Counted from the stretch's first letter, positions 18,676 to 29,079 are shown. The stretch: 64,000 bases of DNA from Brasilonema sennae CENA114 (GCF_006968745.1 NZ_CP030118.1:4154577-4218576), one strand, 5' to 3'. Program-made: numbers and translations. Notes: generated by a model from the sequence alone, not told the origin.

Positions 18676-19500
18676 CTACTTATTAGTCAATAAATGCCGC
18701 AACCATAACCAAGCTCGATTCTTGATCTCAACGGGAGCCGGATTGGTTAACCGGGTTGGGGTTATTGATTGAACGGTGTTATTGAGTGAAAGTACGCCAA
18801 CTGTTAACTCTCCATCGGTGTTATACCAGTCGCCGCCGCCATTACGACCAAGCAAGGTTGCTCCTACTCCTGTCACTTGATACAGGTTAGTAAAAAGATG
18901 TGCTTTCTCAAGGCTTTGGATAAAGTTGTCTCGCTCTGCATCAATATTCGAGTCAATATGATGGGTAATTTGTCCTGTAAAGCGGCTGAGTTCAACACTG
19001 ATATCAAATGTTGCACTACCAAGCCACAGAGGTCTGCCATCAGCGCTCAAATTGTTAGTCTGCCACAAGCGAACGTGATGACGTTCCTTGGCGCTGTTAC
19101 CTACCGGTAGCTCAAATGCAAGATCCTGCTTGCGTCCCAAAAAGTATAAATTGCTAACAGGAGCATTAGGATAGGGACGCTTCAGTAAGACACTTTTGGC
19201 AATGCCAACGCTGGACTTAAAGGTAATTGGATCTGCCGGATACCAGCCTGCTGCCAGGATTGCCTGAACCACTTCAACTTTTGTACCAACCAATCCAACA
19301 TTGAGCGGGTCGCCAGGTATACCTTCGGCTGTTTGCGTGGTTTTAGGAGAATGCTCTAGTTTTGAGTTGTGTTCGTAATGACGCCATAGTGCAGGTAAGA
19401 CAACATAAGCTAGCAGCAAATATAACCCAGGAATAACGATAAGCCAAATCCATAACCTGCGGTGATGTGACTGTACTGATGTTTGTACCTTACTGGGCAT
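18676..19500 (-). CDS. Membrane-anchored LssY C-terminal domain protein
   Basis: 274 residues. A single N-terminal transmembrane helix (~residues 16-38, LWIWLIVIPGLYLLLAYVVL) is followed by an LssY_C-like domain (PLNVGLVG near the start, AAGWYPADPITFKSS, TGVGATLLGRNGGGDWYNTDG). LssY-type domains also occur fused to PAP2 phosphatases, and their function is not established. The gene converges on the P450 gene and is monocistronic. Confidence 0.75.
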   Translation of the reverse strand: MPSKVQTSVQSHHRRLWIWLIVIPGLYLLLAYVVLPALWRHYEHNSKLEHSPKTTQTAEGIPGDPLNVGLVGTKVEVVQAILAAGWYPADPITFKSSVGIAKSVLLKRPYPNAPVSNLYFLGRKQDLAFELPVGNSAKERHHVRLWQTNNLSADGRPLWLGSATFDISVELSRFTGQITHHIDSNIDAERDNFIQSLEKAHLFTNLYQVTGVGATLLGRNGGGDWYNTDGELTVGVLSLNNTVQSITPTRLTNPAPVEIKNRAWLWLRHLLTNK

Positions 19501-19706
19501 TGGCTTGTTTTAGTTTTTCTAGATCAAAGATGTTTATCATTACTATGATGATAAATGCAGTAGGGTCCGTTCGCCCCGAACTTAACCCTTCGGCTGCGCT
19601 CAGGGTTAAAGCCTGTGAACAAGTAGCAGCCGACTGCCTTGGTTAAAGCAGGAATTGTTGACCGATGTCAAATGATGTCTAGTAAATAAGGAACAGAAAA
19701 CAAAAA

Positions 19707-20936
19707 GTGAAACCGCTACGGATCATAGTTGTAGGTGGTGGCGCGGCTGGTTTTTTTGGTGCAATAGCAGCAGCCGAAGCACATCCCAACGCGCAAGTGA
19801 CAATACTCGAAGCCAGTCGCGAAGTCCTGGCAAAAGTCCGCATTTCTGGTGGCGGACGCTGCAACGTCACTCAAGCTTGTTTTGATCCGTCAGGACTGGT
19901 ACAAAATTATCCCAGAGGCGGGAAAGCTTTGCTAGGTGCATTCACGCGCTTTCAAGCTAAGGATACAGTCGCTTGGTTTGCTACCCACGGAGTACCACTC
20001 AAAACCGAACCTGATGGCAGAATGTTTCCCCTCACTAATACTTCCGAAACTATAGTGAACTGTCTGATAAATACAGCAAAAGCAGCTGGGGTAAACATAC
20101 GTACAGAAACACTGATTGTTGCTGTCAAACAACTCAGCACTCCTAACTTTGAAATTTCTCTAAAGTCGGGAGAGATTTTGGAGTGCGATCGCCTACTCCT
20201 TGCCACAGGTAGCAATCCTGTCGGTTACAAAATAGCACAGAAGTTTGGACATACAATTGAACCACCAGTCCCCTCTTTATTTACCTTCAATATCAAAGAT
20301 GAATTTGTTTTGAAGTTGGCTGGTGTGAGTGTTAACCCTGTGCGGTTGCGCTTAAGCATACCAGGATTTCCCCAATTAGAACAAACAGGACCATTGCTGA
20401 TCACCCATTGGGGTTTTAGTGGTCCAGCTGTACTAAAACTTTCTGCGTGGGGTGCGAGAGTGCTGCACTCAAACAACTATCAAGCCACCTTAAATATTAA
20501 TTGGGTACCCGATTTCCAGCCAGAAGAAGTGCGACAGAAATTACTAGCAGTCAAAAATGAAGTGGCAAAACGGGCGATCGCCCTACATCGCGGCGTAGAC
20601 TTACCCCACCGCCTCTGGCAATACATTATCTCGCGTGCAGGTATCACACCAGAAGACCGTTGGGCAGAATTATCAAACAAAACACTCAACCAGTTGGTGC
20701 AAGAACTGACTCAAGGAGAATATCAAATAAAAGGCAAAGGAGTTTTTAAGGAAGAATTTGTCACCTGTGGCGGTGTCAACCTTAAAGAAGTCAACTTTAA
20801 AACAATGGAAAGTCGATTAGTTCCAGGGCTTTACTTCGCTGGTGAAATTTTAGATATTGATGGTGTCACTGGCGGCTTTAACTTTCAAAGTGCTTGGACA
20901 ACGGGATATTTAGCGGGGTTGGGAGCAGTTAACTGA
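19707..20936 (+). CDS. NAD(P)/FAD-dependent oxidoreductase, HI0933/BaiN-like family
   Basis: 409 residues from a GTG start. The Rossmann FAD motif is IIVVGGGAAGFFGAIAAAEA at residues ~5-24, followed by the family-typical ISGGGRCNVTQ and a C-terminal FAD-contact segment FAGEILDIDGVTGGFNFQSA. Characterised relatives reduce unsaturated steroids or act in redox reactions. The physiological substrate in cyanobacteria is not known. It is a single gene. Confidence 0.88.
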   Translation: MKPLRIIVVGGGAAGFFGAIAAAEAHPNAQVTILEASREVLAKVRISGGGRCNVTQACFDPSGLVQNYPRGGKALLGAFTRFQAKDTVAWFATHGVPLKTEPDGRMFPLTNTSETIVNCLINTAKAAGVNIRTETLIVAVKQLSTPNFEISLKSGEILECDRLLLATGSNPVGYKIAQKFGHTIEPPVPSLFTFNIKDEFVLKLAGVSVNPVRLRLSIPGFPQLEQTGPLLITHWGFSGPAVLKLSAWGARVLHSNNYQATLNINWVPDFQPEEVRQKLLAVKNEVAKRAIALHRGVDLPHRLWQYIISRAGITPEDRWAELSNKTLNQLVQELTQGEYQIKGKGVFKEEFVTCGGVNLKEVNFKTMESRLVPGLYFAGEILDIDGVTGGFNFQSAWTTGYLAGLGAVN

Positions 20937-21114
20937 ACTGCAAAAAGAAACGCAAAAATCATCTACTCTTTTGAATATTTTATTTTTTATAAAAATCCTT
21001 CAAAAGGAATAGAAGAAATCACGTGTGTAACGTCGTAAGATTACTTAAGATAAAGATTTTTAACTATACAGAGGTCTAAAACCAACATAATCGAGATTTT
21101 TAGCTTGACTGAAA

Positions 21115-24100
21115 ATGTGTATTGAACCTCTTGCAATCATTGGTATTGGATGCCGTTTTCCGGGTGCAACTAATCCCGAAGCTTTCTGGCAGCTGCTCTG
21201 CAACAAGGTTGATGCTATCGCGCCCATTCTCTCCGAACGCCAGCATCTACATTCCTGCTTTATTCGTGACCCCACTTCATCGCAGTCGCAACTTATACAA
21301 GGTGGTTTTCTAGAGCAAATCGATCAATTTGACCCGCAGTTCTTTGGCATTGCCCCTCAAGAAGCTATCAGCATAGATCCTCAACAACGGCTGTTACTGG
21401 AAGTCACCTGGGAAGCGTTGGAAGATGCCGGGTTAATCCCTCAAAAACTTGCAGGAAGCGCAACGGGAGTTTTTGTTGGTATTGCCGGCTCTGATTACTA
21501 CGAAATGATGGCACAAGCACGCACGACAAATCCCTATGCAGTTACTGGCAATCTCAGCAGTGTTGTTGCTAACCGTATTTCCTACGTGCTTAACTTGATG
21601 GGGCCGAGTTTGTCAATTAACACCGCTTGTTCCTCTTCTCTAATGGCAGTTCATCTTGCTTGTCAGAGTCTGCGTAGTCAGGAATCTAGCTTAGCTTTAG
21701 CCGCAGGCGTGAACATCACACTATTCCCTGAAGTGACAGCAAGCCTAACAAATGCAGGGTTGATATCGCCTACAGGACGTTGCAGAGCATTTGATGCTCA
21801 AGCCGATGGCTTCGTTCGTGGTGAGGGAGTTGGTGTTGTGGTTTTGAAGTTGCTATCTCAAGCATTGGCAGACTCTGACCCCATCTATGCAGTCATCCGG
21901 GGTAGTGCAGTCAACCAAGATGGACGCAGTCATGGACTGGGTGCTCCCAATCTCCAAGCACAACAAGCATTACTACGACAGGCTTATCAAAATGCTGGGA
22001 TTTCACCAAGTTTAGTACAATATATCGAAGCGCAAGGTAGTGGAAGTTTGTTAGGGGATGGGATCGAACTCAAAGCCCTAGCAACTGTTTTAGGTGCGAA
22101 TCGCTCTGTTGGAGATAAATGTCGAATCGGTTCCGTCAAAACCAACATTGGACATTTAGAAGCAGCCAGTGGAATTGCCGGATTGATTAAAGTGGCGTTG
22201 TCTCTCAAGTATGGACAGATTCCGCCAAACTTGCATTTTCAGCAGCCAAATCCGAATGTGGCGTTAGATAAACTGCCGTTGCAAGTGCAGCAAACTTTGG
22301 AGCCTTGGGGAAGCGATCGCCCCTGCATTGCAGGCGTGAGTACGTTCGGCTTTGGCGGTACAAACGCTCATATAGTGATGGAAGGAGCAGCCAGTAAAAG
22401 TCAAAAATCAAAAGTCAAAAGCCAAAAGGATGACGTAATTGAACGTCCTGTGCATGTGCTGACTTTATCTGCCAAAACTGAAACAGCATTGCGATCGCTA
22501 GCCCACCGTTATCACAAGTTTTTAGTTAATCATCCTGATGTGTCAATTGCCGATGTTTGTTTTAGTGCCAATACTGGCAGAACCTCATTTAACCATCGGC
22601 TCGCAGTTACTGGGGACTCTACAGGAAAATTTGCAGAGCGTTTGGAGGCGTTTGCATTATGTCAGGAGTCCGTCGGGTTAGTGAGTGGTTTGGTAAAGCC
22701 AAAGAAAGTTCCAAAAATCGGATTTTTGTTCACTGGAATGATTAACCAGACACTGGAACTGGATCGTCAACTGTACGAACAAGCGCCCATCTTTCGCCAA
22801 GTTATTGATCGCTGTAATGCGATCGCCCAGCCGTTACTCGGAAAGTCCCTTCTCGACTTTCTTTATCCCACAAGTGTTGGGGAAGCTCGTACCGATGAGA
22901 TTGGCTACTGCACGGCATTATTGACGCTGCAAATAGCACTTTACGAGTTATGGAAATCTTGGGGGATTGAACCATCGGTTGTGATGGGAACAAGCTTGGG
23001 AGACTATGCTGCTGCCTGCGTTGCCGGGATTTTTAGTTTAGAAGATGCAATTAAGCTGTTAATCTCCGGGGAGGAGTATATCCAATCTCGCCTCCCAAAA
23101 GGGGGGATGCTATGCGTGTTTGCAGACGAAGAGCGAGTGGCAGCTGCAATTAAACCCTACGCTAACCAAATTGTTATTAGTGTCTTTGCCGGTCCGGTGG
23201 TTTTAATTTCCGGCGAGCAACAAGCAGTCAATGCAGTTATGGCTGTGATGCAAGCACAAGGAGTCACAACGCTTTGGTGGAATAGATCCTACGCCTTTCA
23301 CTATCCTTTTATAGAACAGCCAGAGTCAAATGTTACTCAGTATGAGTCAGATTACACTTTCTCTGCTCCCCAAATCCCGATAATTTCCTGTGTCACAGGG
23401 CAGCTGTCTAGTGATGCCATGAGCATCATGGAGTATTGGAAGAATATGCTCCAAGAACCCGTGAGGTTTTCAACAGGGATGCAAACTATGTATCAGCAAG
23501 GAGTCACGGTATTTGTTGAGATTGGACCAAAGGCCGATCTATTGTCAATGGGCATCCTTTGTCTGCCTGAAGAAACTGGGGTTTGGCTTCCAAGTTTACG
23601 TCCGGGACAATCCAACTGGCAGCAATTGTTGTCCAGTTTGGTAGAACTTTATGTTTTAGGAATACCTGTTAATTGGTCAGAGTTTGATGGCGACTATTGC
23701 CGCGATCACTTACAACTACCCACTTATCCTTTTGAGCGACAAAGCTATTGGCTAGACAGCGATCTAGTTAGCAATCATCAGGAAACTGCATTCTCAACCT
23801 CTAAACATCAATCTTCTTTGACCAGTCAACCCACAGATTTAGATACACTCATCCCTGAATCGACTATTTCCCTAACGCGAGAGCAACTTGCGGCATACCC
23901 AGAAAAACAGCAGCAACTGCTTGAAGAATATTTAACAAAACAGATTACCAAAGTGTTGGGACTGGCTCCATCTCATCTAAATGTTGAGCAATCAATCAAT
24001 ACCTTGGGGTTGGACTCCTTGATGTCAACTCAACTAGTTAATAGCGTCAGAAAAGACCTCGCTTTAGAGTTGCCACGAGAGATGATGTTTAAAGACATCA

Positions 24101-24153
24101 ATTTGATTGATTTAGTTCATCAATTACAGACCCAATTGACTTCCTCTTTTTAA
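21115..24153 (+). CDS. Type I polyketide synthase, KS-AT-ACP, with altered KS active site
   Basis: 1012 residues. KS spans ~1-425, with Cys172 in NTACSSS and His347 in NIGHLEAASG present. The first catalytic His of the usual EAHGTG motif is Gln307 (EAQGSGSLLGDG). AT spans ~535-830: the nucleophile Ser627 sits in GTSLGDY (usually GHSxGE), His729 in YAFHYP, and the entry motif is degenerate (FTGMINQ). The ACP is at ~930-1010 with phosphopantetheine Ser968 in LGLDSLMS. There is no KR, DH, ER or TE. The KS-AT junction carries an AAAGTCAAAA-type heptamer repeat. It is first gene of a five-gene same-strand cluster, 22 bp before the FAAL gene. Chain extension may be impaired; a KS0-like or transfer role is an inference. 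Confidence 0.9.
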   Translation: MCIEPLAIIGIGCRFPGATNPEAFWQLLCNKVDAIAPILSERQHLHSCFIRDPTSSQSQLIQGGFLEQIDQFDPQFFGIAPQEAISIDPQQRLLLEVTWEALEDAGLIPQKLAGSATGVFVGIAGSDYYEMMAQARTTNPYAVTGNLSSVVANRISYVLNLMGPSLSINTACSSSLMAVHLACQSLRSQESSLALAAGVNITLFPEVTASLTNAGLISPTGRCRAFDAQADGFVRGEGVGVVVLKLLSQALADSDPIYAVIRGSAVNQDGRSHGLGAPNLQAQQALLRQAYQNAGISPSLVQYIEAQGSGSLLGDGIELKALATVLGANRSVGDKCRIGSVKTNIGHLEAASGIAGLIKVALSLKYGQIPPNLHFQQPNPNVALDKLPLQVQQTLEPWGSDRPCIAGVSTFGFGGTNAHIVMEGAASKSQKSKVKSQKDDVIERPVHVLTLSAKTETALRSLAHRYHKFLVNHPDVSIADVCFSANTGRTSFNHRLAVTGDSTGKFAERLEAFALCQESVGLVSGLVKPKKVPKIGFLFTGMINQTLELDRQLYEQAPIFRQVIDRCNAIAQPLLGKSLLDFLYPTSVGEARTDEIGYCTALLTLQIALYELWKSWGIEPSVVMGTSLGDYAAACVAGIFSLEDAIKLLISGEEYIQSRLPKGGMLCVFADEERVAAAIKPYANQIVISVFAGPVVLISGEQQAVNAVMAVMQAQGVTTLWWNRSYAFHYPFIEQPESNVTQYESDYTFSAPQIPIISCVTGQLSSDAMSIMEYWKNMLQEPVRFSTGMQTMYQQGVTVFVEIGPKADLLSMGILCLPEETGVWLPSLRPGQSNWQQLLSSLVELYVLGIPVNWSEFDGDYCRDHLQLPTYPFERQSYWLDSDLVSNHQETAFSTSKHQSSLTSQPTDLDTLIPESTISLTREQLAAYPEKQQQLLEEYLTKQITKVLGLAPSHLNVEQSINTLGLDSLMSTQLVNSVRKDLALELPREMMFKDINLIDLVHQLQTQLTSSF
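22394..22427 (+). repeat. Short tandem (heptamer-type) repeat encoding the KS-AT linker
   Basis: Degenerate tandem TCAAAAA/GTCAAAA units encode a Lys/Ser/Gln linker (SKSQKSKVKSQKD). Such heptamer repeats are common between genes in Nostocales. Here one lies inside a PKS gene without breaking the frame. Confidence 0.65.
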
Positions 24154-24175
24154 CTATTTCAAGTACAAAACAGCG

Positions 24176-26323
24176 ATGTATCACGATTTATTTTCAGCAG
24201 ATTCTCCACAAGAAGCGACTTTAGTTAACCTGTTACGTTATAGGGCGCAACAACAACCAAACCATGTCCCATATACCTTTTTGGTAGATGGAGAAACAGA
24301 AAAACTTAGCTTCACTTATGAAACATTAGACCAAAAAGCACGCGCCATTGGCGCATTGCTTCAAAGCATGGAAGCTTTTGGAGAAAGAGTGCTGCTTCTC
24401 TATCCACCTGGACTGGAATTTATTGCTGCTTTTTTTGGGGGTTTGTATGCAGGTGTAACTGTTGTGCCTGTGTATCCACCGCGAGGCAAACAGCGGATGA
24501 CAAGATTGCAAGCTATTGCAAAAGACGCACAAGCAACTTTTGCACTCACCACCTCATCTGTCATGACTCAATTGGGAGAAAGATTCAAAGAAGAATCAGA
24601 ATTAGCAGCTTTGCAATGTATAGCGACTGATAATATAGCTGAGAATTTAGCAAATGATTGGTATTTTCCTGAAATTAATAACGACTCACTGGCACTTCTC
24701 CAATACACATCTGGTACAACAGGAAACCCGAAAGGGGTGATGGTAAATCATGACAATCTACTCTATAATTCTGCTTTAATTTATCAAGCTTTTGAGCATA
24801 CACCTGACAGTCGAGGTGTGATTTGGCTTCCTCCTTACCACGATATGGGGTTAATTGGTGGAGTCCTGCAGCCTGTATATGGAAGTTGTTCAGTTACGCT
24901 GATGTCGCCAGAGTCTTTCCTACAAAAACCTTTTCGCTGGCTAAAAGCTATTTCTGACTATCAAGCAACTACCAGTGGGGGGCCTAATTTTGCTTATGAT
25001 TTGTGTGTTGATAAGATTACTCCCGAACAACGCCAACAGCTTGATTTGAGCAGTTGGGAGGTTGCTTTCAATGGTGCTGAACCTGTACGGGCGGAAACTA
25101 TAGAGAAGTTTTCAGCAACATTTGCAGATTGTGGTTTTAAAAGAAGTGCTTTTTACCCCTGCTATGGAATGGCGGAAACAACCTTAATTGTGTCTGGAGG
25201 TTTGAAAAAAGAGCCGCCAGTGATTCGCTTTGTGCAAGATAAAGCTTTTAAGCAGAATCTAATTGTAACTACTACAAGCAAGGACGAAGATGCAAGAGCG
25301 ATTGTTGGTGTTGGTCATAGTAGCTTAGACCAAAAAATTGTCATTGTTCACCCAGAATCATTAACTCGCTGTCTGGATGGACAAATAGGAGAGATTTGGG
25401 TTGCAGGACCGAGTGTGGCTGGTGGCTACTGGAACAAACCGGAAGAGACGCAACAAACTTTCAATGCTCAACTACAAAACACAAAAGAAGGGCCATTTCT
25501 ACGCACTGGAGATTTAGGATTTTTACTCAATGGCGAACTATTTGTCACAGGTCGCCTCAAAGATATGATGATCATTCGAGGGCAAAATCATTATCCCCAG
25601 GATATTGAATTCACAGTTGAGAATAGTCATCCAGCACTGCGAGCAAACTGCGGGGCAGCATTTTCTGTGGAGATAGATGGTGTTGAGCAGCTAGTTATTA
25701 CTCAAGAGATAGAACGTACTTACTTACGTCAGTTGGATGTAGATCAAGTTGTTAAGTCTATTCGTCAAGCAGTGTCAGAGCAGCACCAGTTACAAGTTTA
25801 TGCGATCGTGCTGCTAAAGACGGCGAGCATCCCGAAAACTTCTAGTGGTAAAGTTCAGCGTCACGCTTGTCGAGTTGGATTTCTGGATAAAAGTTTGGAT
25901 GTTGTCGGAGATTGGACTGCGAATCTTACGGAAACAGACTTACAACAACTTCAAGCAGAAGTAGACAACCTTTGGGAACAAGTGCATTCTTCAGATGTTA
26001 ATTCAGATATTAATAAATCTGAGACTGAGCAGAAATCATTCAAACCAACTTTGACAGAAAAAGAAATCCAAACCTGGTTGATTTCTCATCTTGCCTTGTA
26101 CCTGAACATACCTCCTGATGAAATAGACATTCAAGAACCTTTTACTGCATATGGTTTAGATTCAGCAGTGGCAGTCAGCATGACAGGTGAATTAGGTCAA
26201 TGGATTGGCTGTGAACTTGCAATTATTCTTTTCTGGGAATACCCTAGCATCGAAATACTAGCGCAGTATTTAGCAGAGGAATATAATTCATTGTCATCAA
26301 GCAAATCTCCAGCTAGTGTTTGA
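24176..26323 (+). CDS. Fatty acyl-AMP ligase fused to an acyl carrier protein (FAAL-ACP)
   Basis: 715 residues. The adenylating domain (~1-590) has the P-loop YTSGTTGNPKGVMVNH at ~180-196, LPPYHDMGLIGG, YGMAETTL, and the C-terminal RTGDLGFL / GRLKDMMIIRGQNHYPQDIE region. The sequence is FAAL-type rather than CoA-ligase, with the characteristic PVYPP segment. The ACP is at ~625-705 with Ser663 in YGLDSAVA. FAALs activate a free fatty acid as acyl-AMP and load it on the ACP, starting lipopeptide or polyketide chains. It lies directly after the PKS and before two P450s, so a fatty-acid starter delivered on its own ACP is likely. Confidence 0.92.
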   Translation: MYHDLFSADSPQEATLVNLLRYRAQQQPNHVPYTFLVDGETEKLSFTYETLDQKARAIGALLQSMEAFGERVLLLYPPGLEFIAAFFGGLYAGVTVVPVYPPRGKQRMTRLQAIAKDAQATFALTTSSVMTQLGERFKEESELAALQCIATDNIAENLANDWYFPEINNDSLALLQYTSGTTGNPKGVMVNHDNLLYNSALIYQAFEHTPDSRGVIWLPPYHDMGLIGGVLQPVYGSCSVTLMSPESFLQKPFRWLKAISDYQATTSGGPNFAYDLCVDKITPEQRQQLDLSSWEVAFNGAEPVRAETIEKFSATFADCGFKRSAFYPCYGMAETTLIVSGGLKKEPPVIRFVQDKAFKQNLIVTTTSKDEDARAIVGVGHSSLDQKIVIVHPESLTRCLDGQIGEIWVAGPSVAGGYWNKPEETQQTFNAQLQNTKEGPFLRTGDLGFLLNGELFVTGRLKDMMIIRGQNHYPQDIEFTVENSHPALRANCGAAFSVEIDGVEQLVITQEIERTYLRQLDVDQVVKSIRQAVSEQHQLQVYAIVLLKTASIPKTSSGKVQRHACRVGFLDKSLDVVGDWTANLTETDLQQLQAEVDNLWEQVHSSDVNSDINKSETEQKSFKPTLTEKEIQTWLISHLALYLNIPPDEIDIQEPFTAYGLDSAVAVSMTGELGQWIGCELAIILFWEYPSIEILAQYLAEEYNSLSSSKSPASV

Positions 26324-26353
26324 AAAAATCTAAAAATTGAAAATTTGATAAAT

Positions 26354-27622
26354 ATGAACCAAGAAGCAATTAGTACTACAAAGACCGAAAAATTAGAGTC
26401 AGCAAAAGCATTCAACTTCAATCTTTTTGATCCTAAGTTTAACGCTAATCCTTATCCAACTTATCATCGCCTCCGAGAGTCAGAGCCGGTACATAGATAC
26501 TTTATTGGAGGTGATTGGATCGTTACCCGCTATGCCGATGTCAAAGCAGTTTTAAAAAGTGGTTGTGTTCGGACTGATGATAGACCAAAATCAATACAAG
26601 AAAGAAACAAATATCTCAAAGACAAGCAAAAGAATCTAAATACTCTTGCTTATACCACCAGCCGATTTTTATTTTATATGAACCCACCAGACCATACTAA
26701 ATTACGTGCATTGGTAGGTAAAGCCTTTTCTCCTGTAGTTGTTGAGCGTATGCGTCCTCAGATTCAGGAAATTGTGGATGAATTGCTTGACAAAGTTCGG
26801 CACAAGGGGAGTATGGACATTGTTGCCGATCTTGCCAGTCCACTTTCTGTCAGTGTAATTAGTAGGCTGTTGGGAATACCAAAAGAAGCTCAACAGCAGC
26901 TTCATCAGTGGACTAATGTTTTGTCTCGTATTTTAGATCCACTGGTGTCACTAGAAGAATATCAAGCGATGAATAAAGCTACAGAAGAGATTCAGGAATA
27001 TTTACGTACTCTGATTGCCGAACGAGAAAAAGATCCACAAGAAGACTTGATTAGTAATTTGATTGCAGCTCAAGAGCAAAATGACAGGTTAAGTCAAAAG
27101 GATATATTGGCAATTTGCACATTGTTATTCGGGGCAGGTGAAGAAACTACAGGGAATACAATAGGCAATGGAATACTGGCATTGCTACAACACCCTAACC
27201 AAATAGAACAACTCAAAACAGAACCAACAAAAATCCAAAATGCTGTAGAAGAAATAATTCGCTATGATAGTGCAATTCAAATGTTAACGCGTATTGCTAT
27301 TGATAATTTAGAAGTCGGTAACCGAACAATAAAAGCAGGTGAAAAAATAGTTCTTTGCTTGGGAGCTGCTAATCGAGATCCAGCCCAGTTCCCAGAACCC
27401 GACGAGTTAAATATTAATCGAGGACAAAATCAACACGTTGCTTTTGCTGATGGTATTCATTATTGTTTAGGAGCAGCATTAGCACGCGTGGAAGCGCAAA
27501 TTGCTATTAATACACTAATTAAACAATTCCCTGATATAAAGTTAGCTTCAAACAAGCTAGAGTGGAAAAAGAGTATAGTCATACGTGGCTTAAAGGCTTT
27601 ACCTGTAAGTTTTACAAAATAA
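26354..27622 (+). CDS. Cytochrome P450 (first of a tandem pair)
   Basis: 422 residues from ATG 26354; the TTG at 26345 is unnecessary. The I-helix is FGAGEETTGN, ExxR is in EEIIRYDSA, and the heme loop is FADGIHYCLGAALAR with Cys371. Note Asp replacing the usual Gly two residues after Phe. It is very similar throughout to the next gene, indicating tandem duplication. In FAAL clusters such P450s commonly act on carrier-bound fatty acyl chains (hydroxylation, desaturation); that is inference here. Confidence 0.93.
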   Translation: MNQEAISTTKTEKLESAKAFNFNLFDPKFNANPYPTYHRLRESEPVHRYFIGGDWIVTRYADVKAVLKSGCVRTDDRPKSIQERNKYLKDKQKNLNTLAYTTSRFLFYMNPPDHTKLRALVGKAFSPVVVERMRPQIQEIVDELLDKVRHKGSMDIVADLASPLSVSVISRLLGIPKEAQQQLHQWTNVLSRILDPLVSLEEYQAMNKATEEIQEYLRTLIAEREKDPQEDLISNLIAAQEQNDRLSQKDILAICTLLFGAGEETTGNTIGNGILALLQHPNQIEQLKTEPTKIQNAVEEIIRYDSAIQMLTRIAIDNLEVGNRTIKAGEKIVLCLGAANRDPAQFPEPDELNINRGQNQHVAFADGIHYCLGAALARVEAQIAINTLIKQFPDIKLASNKLEWKKSIVIRGLKALPVSFTK

Positions 27623-27664
27623 GTCATTTCTATCAAGTTTGGATAATCACAGGAGATTTGTAAA

Positions 27665-28933
27665 ATGGAGCCAATTGCCAATACAAATAAGACTCAAAAA
27701 TCAGAGATTGCAAAAGCTGTCAAATTTAATCCTTATCACCCAGCGTTTCAAGCGAATCCTTATCCCATCTACCACCAACTGCGCTCTGTTGAACCAATAC
27801 ACCAGAGCTTTAAGGGTATGTGGGTAGTTACTAGCTATGCTGATGCCAAAGCAGTTTTGCGTGATCCTCGCTTTTGTGTTGATAAAATGCCAAACAATGT
27901 TAAACACAAAGGCAATTATTTGAAGCAGAAGGATTTCAATACACTTGCACAAGCCATTAGCAAATGGTTAATATTTTTAGATCCGCCAGAGCATACCAGG
28001 TTGCGAGGGCTGATTAGTAAAGCGTTTTCTTCTACAAGCGTCAAATTTCTGCGTCCCCAAATTCAACAAATCACTGATGAATTAATTAGCAAAATTCGCC
28101 ATCAAGGCTACATGGATATAGTATCCGATTTTGCTTGCCCATTACCTTGCAATGTTATTGCCGCAATCCTGGGGGTACCTGTTGAAGATTGGTTGAAGTT
28201 GTATCATTGGTCTGATGAACTATCTAATATTTTAGATCCGCTCAGATCTCTGGAAGACTACGAGCAGATGAATAGAGTTGCGCTGGAATTTACAAATTAC
28301 TTTAAAACCTTGATTCCACAACGCCAAAAAAGCCCGCAACAGGATTTGCTGAGTGCGTTGATTACAGTTAAAGAACAGGATAACAAGCTAAGTGAAGAAG
28401 AAATTATCTCTGTCTGTATGTTATTGTTCTTTACTGGTGAAGAAACGACAGTGAATCTCATAGGTAACGGTATGCTTGCCCTATTGCGTCACCCACAGCA
28501 GATGCAACAGATCAAGACACAACCAATGCTTATCCAAAGTGCTGTGGAAGAAATTCTACGTTATGATAGCCCAATCCAAATCACCACACGAGTGGCAACT
28601 GAAGACATTGATTTAGATGGTATTACTATTCGAGTTGGTGAGAAAGTTCTTGTTGTTTTAGGCGCTGCAAATCGCGATCCTGCACAATTTCCTGATCCAG
28701 ATCGCTTTGATATTACACGAGTTAATAATAGTCACTTAGCTTTCGCTGATGGTATCCACTATTGTTTGGGTGCAGCATTGACGCGGATTGAAGGTGAAAT
28801 TGCTATTAATGCTCTTGTGCAACAATTGCCTGATTTACAGTTATCACAAGATAAAGTTGAGTGGCGAAACAAAGTTGCTTTTCGCAGCCTCAAGGCTCTC
28901 CCCATTACCTTCAAGCCAACGAACGTACAATAA
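27665..28933 (+). CDS. Cytochrome P450 (second of the tandem pair)
   Basis: 422 residues with a good Shine-Dalgarno sequence (AGGAG at 27651-27655, 9 nt before ATG). The I-helix is FFTGEETTVN, ExxR is in EEILRYDSP, and the heme loop is FADGIHYCLGAALTR with Cys367. It shares the unusual FADG variant and overall sequence with the gene 42 bp upstream. The two probably carry out successive or alternative oxidations on the same acyl chain. Confidence 0.93.
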   Translation: MEPIANTNKTQKSEIAKAVKFNPYHPAFQANPYPIYHQLRSVEPIHQSFKGMWVVTSYADAKAVLRDPRFCVDKMPNNVKHKGNYLKQKDFNTLAQAISKWLIFLDPPEHTRLRGLISKAFSSTSVKFLRPQIQQITDELISKIRHQGYMDIVSDFACPLPCNVIAAILGVPVEDWLKLYHWSDELSNILDPLRSLEDYEQMNRVALEFTNYFKTLIPQRQKSPQQDLLSALITVKEQDNKLSEEEIISVCMLLFFTGEETTVNLIGNGMLALLRHPQQMQQIKTQPMLIQSAVEEILRYDSPIQITTRVATEDIDLDGITIRVGEKVLVVLGAANRDPAQFPDPDRFDITRVNNSHLAFADGIHYCLGAALTRIEGEIAINALVQQLPDLQLSQDKVEWRNKVAFRSLKALPITFKPTNVQ

Positions 28934-29079
28934 TCAAATAAAAAATGTTTTACTAAACTACTAATTTCAAATTTACAGAGAGCCTAGAATCAAACTGGCT
29001 GCTGATCAAAGAAGAGTTAAACAGACTGTAACATGGTAATTCTACCCAAAGGACGCCGTTTTTTTGCGGTTAACGACTC

